NCBI GenBank assembly: GCA_951828385.1
Contig: OX639973.1
Location: forward strand, 5,323,200 to 5,387,199
Origin: an uncultured Poribacteria bacterium
GTDB taxonomy: Bacteria > Poribacteria > WGA-4E > WGA-3G
Direction: 5' to 3'
DNA length: 64,000 bases
The position numbers were made by a program, and so were the translations under genes. This document shows, piece after piece, positions 27,780-35,547 of this stretch (the stretch's first letter is position 1; each line of letters begins with the position of its first letter). The notes beneath the pieces were generated by a model. That model ran no database searches and was not told the origin of the DNA. It was given only the letters and a program-made list of their open reading frames with translations.

Positions 27780-28702
27780 GACTTCTCCAAAAACGGGAGA
27801 TTCGTTAGAAACGAATCTTTATTGAAAAATGCTGCTATGAGTTCATATAATAATGGATCATAAGCCTCGAAATCATAATACGTCGGAAAACGTGAATTTT
27901 CAGCAACCTCGTAATACCAGATCCGTACACCTTCCGCCCAGTATTCTCTATAATTCGTGGATGCATAATGCCCTTGCCATCTGCCTGTGTTAATGGCTTC
28001 CGCATAAGCGACTTTCAGCCGACTCTCAAATGTTTCGTCTAATGGAACATTCTGCCCCTTAATACGTCTACCATTGATAGCACGACTATGGATCGCATGT
28101 GCAAACTCATGCACAAAAACAGACATATACTCAAACCGCTCTTTTGAAACTTTGCTATAACACAACAGACCCCCACATTCACCCGGAAAATCAGGGAAAT
28201 TCTCTCTGAAAGCGTTTTCTGGTAACTCACTTGTAGAACTGTCTATATTCAGGAGCACAATATAAAAGCCGTGCTCCGCACTCAACTGTTCCCGTATATC
28301 AGGACGTTTGAAGGTCATCCGCAAAACAACCTCGCGGGCATCAATGAAATAGTGATCCTCAACAACTGAATTCCCGATAATAGCGATCCCACCAGCATCT
28401 ACATATCGGTTATAGTAAGTACGTTTGAGATCTATTTCATCAATCGCACGTGTATAGAAATCGACAAGTGATTCGTAGTCCGGATGATCTCCGTCAAATA
28501 AGAGAAACCGATTAACGAGTTCTTCACGGGTGCCGAGCCTACTAAACAATAAAGTCTGTATTGATTCGGGGACATCCGTAACTTCGATACTTTCTATCTC
28601 ATCAAAAAATACTTGCGTGAGTTCTACTTGCCCACAGCCATATAAAAACACAAAGATAAGCAGTAAAACAGACACATAAGCAGTAAAAAATCGTTTCAAC
28701 AT
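27776..28702 (-). CDS. Lipoprotein with HExxH metallopeptidase motif
   Basis: 308 aa. The N-terminus is a lipoprotein signal: hydrophobic residues 8-20 then a lipobox-like L-Y-G-C, so the mature protein is probably membrane anchored outside the cytoplasm. A zinc-protease motif VHEFAHAIH lies at about residues 194-202, with a likely third ligand in EYWAEGVRIWY about 55 residues later, the gluzincin pattern. Family assignment is unclear. Gene order is unusual, since a helix-turn-helix gene overlaps its 3' end. Confidence 0.75.
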   Translation of the reverse strand: MLKRFFTAYVSVLLLIFVFLYGCGQVELTQVFFDEIESIEVTDVPESIQTLLFSRLGTREELVNRFLLFDGDHPDYESLVDFYTRAIDEIDLKRTYYNRYVDAGGIAIIGNSVVEDHYFIDAREVVLRMTFKRPDIREQLSAEHGFYIVLLNIDSSTSELPENAFRENFPDFPGECGGLLCYSKVSKERFEYMSVFVHEFAHAIHSRAINGRRIKGQNVPLDETFESRLKVAYAEAINTGRWQGHYASTNYREYWAEGVRIWYYEVAENSRFPTYYDFEAYDPLLYELIAAFFNKDSFLTNLPFLEKS

Positions 28703-28719
28703 TTCATTGTCCTTTCATT

Positions 28720-30450
28720 CTATTTGTCTGAATGAGGTTCGGTTACAACGAGTTCTTGATTCACGGCGAGGTTCTCCAATGTCTGCACAACACCACTTTG
28801 CCAGCGAATTTCAAGTTTATCAACGACACCGTGCACCCCAACCCCGAAGCGTACTCTTGGATCGTTGCTACTAAGATAGCTGGAACCCATACGTACTTCG
28901 CACGTCTGGACTTCAGAGCCGATGGTCAATGTTATACGTGTTCCAATGCCGTCGCGATTGCTGCGGGTGCCGATGAGTTTGAGTCGGAGCCAATTGTTGA
29001 ATGCCTTGTTCTCATTTCGGAGGAGTGTTACTGTGCCGTTCAATTGTGTGACGAGTAGGTCTGTGTCACCATCGTTATCGTAATCTCCGAAGAGAGTGCC
29101 GCGACTGACAGCAGGACGGTCATCAAATCGTACCTCAGCAAAAGTAGCATCGCCTTGATTCCAAAAGAGTTGATTCGGTTGCTTATATGAAAGCACATCT
29201 GTAGTCCGCTCAACCGTCGGAAAGATATGTCCGTTCGCGATGAAAATATCGAGATGCCCATCGTTATCGGCATCGAAAAACCCAGTGCCGAACCCTAAAG
29301 AGAGATAACTCTCTTCGCCGAGTTGTGCTTTATAACTCACATCTGTGAACGTGCCGTCCCCGTTATTTCGATAGAGGGTATTCGTTTCATAAGAGAAATT
29401 GGTAACGAAAAGATCGAGAAAACCGTCGCCGTTGTAATCACCAGCATCAACACCCATACCCGCTTGAGCGATGCCATCTGCACTGTAGGCGCAACCAGTG
29501 AGGATGGCAATTTCGGCAAAAGTGCCATCACCTTTGTTATAGAAGAGATAGTTTGGTGTGTCATCGTTGGCAACGTAGAGATCGGGGTTACCATCAGCAT
29601 CAAAATCTGCGGCAACAACGCCTAACCCTTTGCCGAGGAACATGCCGCCCGGATCCCGAATATTGGCAGCCTCAGTGACATCAGTAAAAGTGCCGTCACC
29701 GTTGTTATGGTAGAGTCTGTCAGGCGCGCCTTCAAAGTGTTTCGGATGGCAGTAACCGCGGACCTTTTCGGTTGCGCCGAACGCGGGATTCTCAAAACAC
29801 GGAGGGTAGGAAGCATCTAATTGATAGTCAAGGTAGTTAACAACATAGAGATCAAGGTAACCATCCAAGTTGGAATCAAAAAAGGTCGCGCTACTACTCC
29901 AACGCGCATCTCCTGTGCCTGATTTAGGTGTGACATCGGTGAACGTACCGTCGCCGTTGTTATGATAGAGCCGATTCGCCCCGAAATTAGTCACATAAAT
30001 GTCTGCGTAACCGTCATTGTCGTAATCTCCACAGGCGACCCCGTGTCCATAACTCCCTTGATTACTGACACCAGCAGTTGCAGTGACATCTGTGAAAGTA
30101 CCATTGCCATTATTGCGGTAGAGCATACTTGGCGCAGCACTATTGACGAGGTAGAGATCAAGATCGCCATCGTTGTCATAATCAAGGAATGCTCCGCCTG
30201 CGCCGAGTGTCTCAGGAAGATGAAATTCGCCAGCTGCGCCATCTGTGTGTTTAAAGTGAATACCGGCACTATCGGTAACATCTGTGAAATGGATAGGAGA
30301 TTCTATTGACAAAGCGGGAAGTGGTATCAGGGTATGGAGTAGGGCAGAAATTGTGGTAATTAAAACCAGCCAACCAGATTTGAAAGCAGCGTAACAATAA
30401 CAGTAAAAAGAATCTCGCTCTGAAGAGGTGTTAGACGCGAGTACATCCAT
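28720..30450 (-). CDS. CRTAC1-like FG-GAP/VCBS repeat protein with ASPIC/UnbV end
   Basis: 576 aa, probably secreted (hydrophobic residues 27-45; the first 25 residues make this start uncertain). Repeats with the calcium-binding pattern D-Y-D-N-D-G-D-L-D occur from about residue 88 to 460, each linked to an N-G-D-G-T-F-T-D-V strand, as in beta-propeller FG-GAP proteins. The end (about 485-570, NNWLRLKLIGTRSNRDGIG, then VRMGSSYLSSNDPRVRFG) is the ASPIC/UnbV domain. CRTAC1-like proteins are extracellular and probably bind ligands; no enzyme activity is indicated. It lies 17 bp upstream of the lipoprotein gene on the same strand. Confidence 0.88.
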   Translation of the reverse strand: MDVLASNTSSERDSFYCYCYAAFKSGWLVLITTISALLHTLIPLPALSIESPIHFTDVTDSAGIHFKHTDGAAGEFHLPETLGAGGAFLDYDNDGDLDLYLVNSAAPSMLYRNNGNGTFTDVTATAGVSNQGSYGHGVACGDYDNDGYADIYVTNFGANRLYHNNGDGTFTDVTPKSGTGDARWSSSATFFDSNLDGYLDLYVVNYLDYQLDASYPPCFENPAFGATEKVRGYCHPKHFEGAPDRLYHNNGDGTFTDVTEAANIRDPGGMFLGKGLGVVAADFDADGNPDLYVANDDTPNYLFYNKGDGTFAEIAILTGCAYSADGIAQAGMGVDAGDYNGDGFLDLFVTNFSYETNTLYRNNGDGTFTDVSYKAQLGEESYLSLGFGTGFFDADNDGHLDIFIANGHIFPTVERTTDVLSYKQPNQLFWNQGDATFAEVRFDDRPAVSRGTLFGDYDNDGDTDLLVTQLNGTVTLLRNENKAFNNWLRLKLIGTRSNRDGIGTRITLTIGSEVQTCEVRMGSSYLSSNDPRVRFGVGVHGVVDKLEIRWQSGVVQTLENLAVNQELVVTEPHSDK

Positions 30451-30465
30451 AATGTGTGCGTCTCA

Positions 30466-31263
30466 TCAAATTTGAGTGCCGACTGTGTGATACATCCTCG
30501 TAATCATTTCAAGGATGTCAGGGGCTTTAGCAAGGTAAGGGGCTTTTGCCTGTTCTTTAATATCTGCGGGGATTCCGTGTAGTGCTTCAGCGATTGCACC
30601 GGCGATTGCACCGAGGGTGTCAGAATCACCGCCGAGAGAGATCGCATTACGCACAGCGTCTTCATAATTTTCGGATTCCAAAGCACACGTGATTGCCTGT
30701 GGTACTGCCCCTTGACACGTCATATCAAAAGCATAGTCAGGACGGATGTTGTCCACCGTCTGCGTCAAGTCATAATCGTATTGGGTAGCGATAACTTCGC
30801 GGATAGCAGGGGCGTTTTCGCCTTGGTAAGCGAGCCAGATGGCATGTGTTGTTGCGCGCGCACCTTTTATCCCTTCTGGGTGATCATGACTGATAACGGT
30901 CACTTTATCGGCTGCGAGAAGTGCTGCGTCAAGATTATCACGATTCAGAAACGCTGCTGGGGAGACCCGCATTGCTGCGCCGTTGCGGAAAGTACAGTTC
31001 GGTGCGTCCGCCTCAGATTCGGCATAAATCCATGTTTTGAATATCTGGCTGAAACCGCAATTTGGGTACCGCTTTCCCCATTTACGCATTGTCTCCGCTG
31101 GTGCGAGGTTATGCAGAAGGGCATCAGCGACAGCAGTTGTGCAGACTGAATCATCCGTGAAACGGCAATCTTGAGAAAAAAAAGGAAAATGTTTGGTTTT
31201 GATGCGGCGATCTTTGGGTTCATAGATCGAACCGACAATATCACCGACAATTGCCCCCAGCAT
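30466..31263 (-). CDS. ADP-ribosylglycohydrolase family protein
   Basis: 265 aa, cytoplasmic. The DraG/ARH fold uses two Mg or Mn ions to remove ADP-ribose. Metal ligands are visible in MLGAIVGDIVGSIYE, FTDDSVCTTAVADALL (about residue 36) and the GGDSDTLGAIAGAIAEA signature (about 208-224). Specificity (arginine, DNA or other ADP-ribose adducts) cannot be read from sequence. It is 15 bp from the CRTAC1-like gene on the same strand. Confidence 0.9.
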   Translation of the reverse strand: MLGAIVGDIVGSIYEPKDRRIKTKHFPFFSQDCRFTDDSVCTTAVADALLHNLAPAETMRKWGKRYPNCGFSQIFKTWIYAESEADAPNCTFRNGAAMRVSPAAFLNRDNLDAALLAADKVTVISHDHPEGIKGARATTHAIWLAYQGENAPAIREVIATQYDYDLTQTVDNIRPDYAFDMTCQGAVPQAITCALESENYEDAVRNAISLGGDSDTLGAIAGAIAEALHGIPADIKEQAKAPYLAKAPDILEMITRMYHTVGTQI

Positions 31264-31344
31264 ATTTTTGTCCTTTAAAACAGTGTAGGGCTGAGGTACG
31301 GCAACCTCGCCCTACAACAGAAACATAAATAGAAATAAGTTCTA

Positions 31345-32178
31345 TTAACGTGTGCGTTGTGCTTTGATGCTTGCCCATGTGGTGGTAAATTTGTCTTGCG
31401 GTTCAACGCTTACGACTGATGCTGCATAAGCGGCAAAATCAGATGCGTCAAAAGCGGAGTTGTAAACGACGACTTCGTCGATGATACCACCGAAGTAGTG
31501 AATATTGGTGCCTGCGCCATCTTCATCGTGGAAAACTGCATTAGCGTTGACGTGTCCAATACCGATGTCATCGCCGTGACCATAGAGCGCGCCGCCATCT
31601 TCACTGGCAATCAGTTCGCCATTAAGCCACATCTCGAATTTACCGGGTTCAACCGCGGCATCCGCATCTCGGATAACCAGACCGACGTGATACCATTTCC
31701 CAGATTCTACTGGAGCAGAGGGAAAGGCACCAGGCCACTGGTATTCGGCACGGTTCCATCCAGCGACATAGACCTGTCCATCAAAGACATTAATGACCAG
31801 ACCGCGTGTCCGTCCGCCTTCTTCAAAAATTGTCTGCTTTTGTTCGGTGATATCAACATCTGTGCAGTTAAAATAAGCAGCGATCGTCCGATCTGTATAG
31901 AAATCGGGTTGTGCGAGCGTATTGATACCGACGGAATCCGGGAGTTTAACGCCATCATCCACACCGTCAAAAAGCAGTGCTGTGCCTTCGATACCATCAA
32001 CAACTTCTGGATCGCCGACGATGTTGCCATCCAAGCCTTTTCCGGAGGTGTCAGCAGCATCGCCATTGTCAAAGTTCCAAACGCCTTCAACAGTTGCTTC
32101 GTCTTTCGCTGCGTAAGTCGTTAAGGCTACCAACATGAGTAAAACGCTGAAAAAAGAAATAAAACGATATTTTTCCAT
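31345..32178 (-). CDS. Secreted LamG-like protein, copy A of a tandem pair
   Basis: 277 aa with signal peptide (residues 6-23, ISFFSVLLMLVALTTYAA). One LamG/concanavalin-type domain: VEGVWNFDNGDAADTSGKG, FDGVDDGVKLPDS, WYHVGLVIRDADAAVEPGKFEMWLNGE cut into strands, IDEVVVYNSAFDASDFA. It ends DKFTTTWASIKAQRTR. About two thirds identical by eye to the neighbour at 32237, from which it is separated by 58 bp, so the pair is a tandem duplication. Likely a ligand-binding surface protein. Confidence 0.85.
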   Translation of the reverse strand: MEKYRFISFFSVLLMLVALTTYAAKDEATVEGVWNFDNGDAADTSGKGLDGNIVGDPEVVDGIEGTALLFDGVDDGVKLPDSVGINTLAQPDFYTDRTIAAYFNCTDVDITEQKQTIFEEGGRTRGLVINVFDGQVYVAGWNRAEYQWPGAFPSAPVESGKWYHVGLVIRDADAAVEPGKFEMWLNGELIASEDGGALYGHGDDIGIGHVNANAVFHDEDGAGTNIHYFGGIIDEVVVYNSAFDASDFAAYAASVVSVEPQDKFTTTWASIKAQRTR

Positions 32179-32236
32179 TTTGGCATATCTCCTTTATAGT
32201 TTGTCATTGTTACAAAACGCAATTTTGATGTTGAGG

Positions 32237-33070
32237 TTACTTTTGCGTTCGTTGGGCTTTCAGACTTGCCCAAGTTGTTGTGAATTTGCCTTGCGGCTCA
32301 ACGCTTAGCCCTTGTGCAAGTTTTGCGAAATCACCCTCGTCAAAAGCGGAACCGTAGACGACGACTTCGTCGATCAAACCAGCGAACCAATCAATGTTGG
32401 TTCCAGAACCGCCTTCATCATGATAGACAGCATTCTGGTTGGTAAATCCGATGCCGATGTCGTCCCCGTGTGCATGGAGTTGACCGCCTTTTTCTTGGGC
32501 GATACGTTTACCATCAAGCCACATCTCAAACTTGTCTTTTTCAACCTTACCGGAGGCGTTTCGAATAACTAAGCCGACATGATACCAACGCTTGGACTTA
32601 ACCTCGGCAGAGGGCCATTCGCCGTTCCAGTTATATTCTGCGCGATTCCAACCGCCGACGTAGACCTCACCATCGTATACATAGATGACTAAACCGCGTG
32701 TGCGTCCACCTTCTTCAAAAATCACCTGTTTCCGACTATCAATTCCGACATCATCGCAGTTAAAGAGCGCAGCAATTGTCCGGTCAGTATAGGGTCCAGC
32801 GGAATTTATGTCCGCGGAATCCGGGATTTTTATACCATCATCCTCACCGTCGAACTGCAACGCTTTTCCAGCAATACCGTCAACGGCTTTCGGATCCCCA
32901 ACAATATTGCCGTTGAGTCCTTTTTTAGAACTATCTTTAGCACTCCCATCGTTAAACGTCCAATTTCCAGCGACTGTTGCTTCATCGCGTTGCGCGTCTG
33001 CTGATATGATTGGCAACACCGCGGATAGTAGTAGGACAATACTCCATTTGCAAATCGTTCGTTGAATCAC
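32237..33070 (-). CDS. Secreted LamG-like protein, copy B of a tandem pair
   Basis: 277 aa with signal peptide (about residues 10-26). Same layout as copy A: VAGNWTFNDGSAKDSSKKG, FDGEDDGIKIPDS, RTRGLVIYVYDGEVYVGGW, IDEVVVYGSAFDEGDFA, and the end GKFTTTWASLKAQRTQK. Copies A and B share length to the residue, which suggests recent duplication or concerted change. The conserved C-terminal TTTW motif is also found in the LamG protein at 20957. Confidence 0.85.
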   Translation of the reverse strand: MIQRTICKWSIVLLLSAVLPIISADAQRDEATVAGNWTFNDGSAKDSSKKGLNGNIVGDPKAVDGIAGKALQFDGEDDGIKIPDSADINSAGPYTDRTIAALFNCDDVGIDSRKQVIFEEGGRTRGLVIYVYDGEVYVGGWNRAEYNWNGEWPSAEVKSKRWYHVGLVIRNASGKVEKDKFEMWLDGKRIAQEKGGQLHAHGDDIGIGFTNQNAVYHDEGGSGTNIDWFAGLIDEVVVYGSAFDEGDFAKLAQGLSVEPQGKFTTTWASLKAQRTQK

Positions 33071-33531
33071 TTCTACGTATACCTCCTTATGAATTTTCTT
33101 AGTTATAGATGCCGAAGTTCAAAATTTTGAATACGTAATCTGACTTTATTATTGAAAATTGTCAAAATTTTGTCAAGTCAAAATACATAAAAGCATTTAG
33201 AGGCACCCGAAACGACATATCAATGCTACGATGCTAAAATAACGTGAGTCTGATAAAAGCATATTGTAGCGCAAACTTTCCAGTTTGCGCCCATAGCACA
33301 CAAACTGGGAAGTTTGTGCTACAGGGTCGCCAGTTTGCGCCCATAGCACACAAACTGGGAAGTTTGTGCTACAGGGTCGCAAGGTGGACTTTCGGAGAAA
33401 GGACCTATTATTGAACGTATGTCATTTATTATCAAACTGGCGTTAAAATAATATCGCGAGCAAAACTCGCGCCTACAATAAAAGACGAAATGCGGACATC
33501 ACCAACTGCATCGCTACAACAATGCCAAATT
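33071..33531. other. Spacer with a tandem hairpin repeat
   Basis: No gene is supported. Bases 33281-33330 and 33331-33380 are two identical 50-bp units. Each holds ACACAAACTGGGAAGTTTGT, which folds as a hairpin, preceded by CAGTTTGCGCC. A related GCGCAAACTTTCCAGTTTGC hairpin lies at 33270-33289. Confidence 0.7.
33281..33380. repeat. Two identical 50-bp direct repeats
   Basis: Each unit runs from CAGTTTGCGCCCATAGCACA to GTGCTACAGGGTCGC and includes a hairpin with 8-bp arms. The TAGC-x-CA core and hairpin form link it to the TGTAGCATAGG family. Confidence 0.85.
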
Positions 33532-33897
33532 CTATCGGGCACTATAGTAACCGAGAAAAGCGATGTCTCGTAAACCACGGAACAACTTTCGTCTGACGCG
33601 AAGACGACTTTTCGCCCAAGTGTCTATATATCTCACTGCATCACGCGGGGCAAGTTGTGTAAAACGACACAGTTTACCAATAAAGAGAGGTGGTCCCCAC
33701 TGGAATAGGAGGAGCGCGAAACGGAGTTGTGTTCGTAACGTCTTGGGTAATTGCTTAACGAAGGTGTCAATAGTAATGACGGGTGTATCCAGTGCTGTAT
33801 CGCATGGAACACCGACCATAGACGCACACACGGACTTGAGGATTTCGTGTTCAACTTGCGTAAAAAAATAGGTGGCACTTGCGGCTGTTTTAGGCAT
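33532..33897 (-). CDS. Small protein like the subunit attached to GMC oxidoreductases
   Basis: 121 aa from ATG 33897, which overlaps the upstream stop by 8 bp (ATGCCTAA); a longer start is possible but lacks a ribosome site. The end (FTQLAPRDAVRYIDTWAKSR, then RRKLFRGLRDIAFLGYYS) resembles the gluconate 2-dehydrogenase subunit 3-like domain that precedes or partners membrane FAD oxidoreductases. No oxidoreductase gene is adjacent in this window. It may be an orphan partner protein. Confidence 0.5.
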   Translation of the reverse strand: MPKTAASATYFFTQVEHEILKSVCASMVGVPCDTALDTPVITIDTFVKQLPKTLRTQLRFALLLFQWGPPLFIGKLCRFTQLAPRDAVRYIDTWAKSRLRVRRKLFRGLRDIAFLGYYSAR

Positions 33898-34813
33898 CAG
33901 ATTGTTCACGTGATTGTGATAAGGACTCACACAATTCTCGTGCCTCTATAACAGGCTCTGTTTCGCAAGGACGAATCTCCAACACTTTTAAGACCTCTGA
34001 AGGCAGCTGTTCAAAGATTTCGTTCCATTCAAGGTCTCCGGTACCCGGTGGATGATAGGCCTTAAGGTCTTGGAGATCGTGTAGGTTTACACCAATGAGA
34101 TGTTCCTTATAATGCGCAAGCCATTCATCTGCCCAACATATACCGAGTTTTTCCTGTAGTGCTGCATGTCCGACATCGTGCCAATACCGCATCGGACTCC
34201 CGTAGAATTTCTCAAAGAACAATCCGACCTCATCAAAATTCGGGATTTGATAATAGTATGGACGATTTTCAATAGCGATACAGAGTTCCATGCGTAACGC
34301 GCTTTCGTTTAGTTCATCAAGACTCCGTAAGACGGCATCGCGGTGTTTTGCCTCCTTGCGTTTCCGCCATTCAGTGGCTTCCGTTACCTTTTGACTGAAG
34401 GCTTCAAACTCGCGCTCGCCGTAAGTGTAAAGATCCCGCATCAGGTATGATCGGTCATAGGTATCAACTTCACCGAGATGGAGGACAACCGTTGGTACTT
34501 CCAATTCAAGGGCGAGTTCCATCGTTTGGAGGGTCCGCCGGACAGCCTCTTTTCGCTCGTCTGGATTGAGGCTGGAAAGTAAAATTCTGTCCGTTTCTGC
34601 GTCCGCTTGGGCGGTTCCGGGCAGGATAGGGCAAAAATTGTGGATGGAGCAGGGCGGATTTTGGCGGAGGGACGGCTTGAGCTGCTCGACCTGATCCGGT
34701 GTCAGATGCCTGCTGAGTTCAATTGCCTCAAAGCCGAGACTCTTGAGTTCATCGAACAGAGCGGCACCATCTTGCTGCTTCAAGGCATTCCACATTGTTG
34801 AAATTGCTAACAT
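33890..34813 (-). CDS. Sugar phosphate isomerase/epimerase-like TIM barrel protein
   Basis: 307 aa, xylose-isomerase-like AP endonuclease 2 fold. Typical strands: MLAISTMWNA, GFEAIELSRHL, VPTVVLHLGEVD, LCIAIENRPYYYQIP, YWHDVGHAAL, IGVNLHDLQDLKAYHPPGTG. His, Glu, Asp and His at these places are the expected metal ligands. Substrate unknown; family members act on keto sugars or inositols. It overlaps the small GMC-associated-like gene downstream. Confidence 0.85.
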   Translation of the reverse strand: MLAISTMWNALKQQDGAALFDELKSLGFEAIELSRHLTPDQVEQLKPSLRQNPPCSIHNFCPILPGTAQADAETDRILLSSLNPDERKEAVRRTLQTMELALELEVPTVVLHLGEVDTYDRSYLMRDLYTYGEREFEAFSQKVTEATEWRKRKEAKHRDAVLRSLDELNESALRMELCIAIENRPYYYQIPNFDEVGLFFEKFYGSPMRYWHDVGHAALQEKLGICWADEWLAHYKEHLIGVNLHDLQDLKAYHPPGTGDLEWNEIFEQLPSEVLKVLEIRPCETEPVIEARELCESLSQSREQSDA

Positions 34814-34814
34814 T

Positions 34815-34850
34815 GTATTGGTTATCAGTTATCGGTTGTCAGTTAAGAGT
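34815..34850. repeat. GGTTATCAGTTATCGGTTGTCAGTT repeat
   Basis: One copy of the dispersed ACTGACAACCGATAACTG family, in the orientation GTTATCAGTTATCGGTTGTC, directly upstream of the epimerase start. Confidence 0.6.
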
Positions 34851-34909
34851 GCTTTGTAACAGTTATCCAAAAGGGCAGGTCCAGCAGCCACATAATCGAA
34901 GACTTACAA

Positions 34910-35512
34910 CTATTGCACAATCACTTTGCGTCCTTCAACCTTCAGTCTCCCCTGTGCATACCACTTAATCACCTCAGGGTAGAGTTTGTGTTCCTCTACC
35001 TGAATCCGGTTGTGTAAGCTCTCCTCGTCATCCGTATCCAAAACGCGGACGGCTGCCTGAGCGATGATGGGACCGGTATCAACACCTTTGTCAACGAAGT
35101 GAACGGTGACACCGGCGATTTTCACGCCATAGGCTAATGTATCAGCAACAGGGTGCGCCCCGGGGAATGCGGGTAAAAGTGCGGGATGGACATTAATAAT
35201 ACGATTCTCATATCGTTGGACGAAGGGGGGTTGGAATAATTTCATAAATCCTGCGAGGACAACGAGTTCCGCGGCATAATGTTCAATGAGGTTTGAAATT
35301 TCTGCATCAAAGTCGACACGATTCTTAAAATCTTGGACTTTAACAACGTGTGTCGGTATACTTGCGCGTTTCGCGCGTGTGAGTGCATAAGCCTTCCGGC
35401 GGTCACTGATCACAACTGCGATTTCAATACTACTTGCTTTGTCTTGATGTAGCTGCTCAATCAGGGTTTGAAGATTCGTTCCACTCCCAGAGACAAGTAC
35501 TGCGATTTTCAT
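34910..35512 (-). CDS. purN: Phosphoribosylglycinamide formyltransferase
   Basis: 200 aa. It transfers a formyl group from 10-formyltetrahydrofolate to GAR in purine synthesis (cytoplasmic). I start at MKIAVLVSGSGTNLQTLIEQ (ATG 35512); the longer frame adds 28 residues with no family match. The substrate loop is at the start, and the catalytic NVHPALLPAFPG (Asn, His) and HFVDKGVDTGPIIAQ (Asp) are intact. Length and motifs are normal. Neighbours are a vWA protein upstream and the epimerase downstream, neither a purine gene. Confidence 0.95.
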   Translation of the reverse strand: MKIAVLVSGSGTNLQTLIEQLHQDKASSIEIAVVISDRRKAYALTRAKRASIPTHVVKVQDFKNRVDFDAEISNLIEHYAAELVVLAGFMKLFQPPFVQRYENRIINVHPALLPAFPGAHPVADTLAYGVKIAGVTVHFVDKGVDTGPIIAQAAVRVLDTDDEESLHNRIQVEEHKLYPEVIKWYAQGRLKVEGRKVIVQ

Positions 35513-35547
35513 ATTTTTAATGATTGGGTTTCGGCTTCGATTTTTCC

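Noticed and set aside
27776-28702. ImmA/IrrE-type protease with its repressor
   Set aside because: The protein has a lipobox signal and a gluzincin-like third ligand, so it is exported and not a cytoplasmic ImmA/IrrE protease; only the gene pairing is similar.
33197-33382. 61-aa minus-strand frame
   Set aside because: It translates the 50-bp tandem hairpin repeat.
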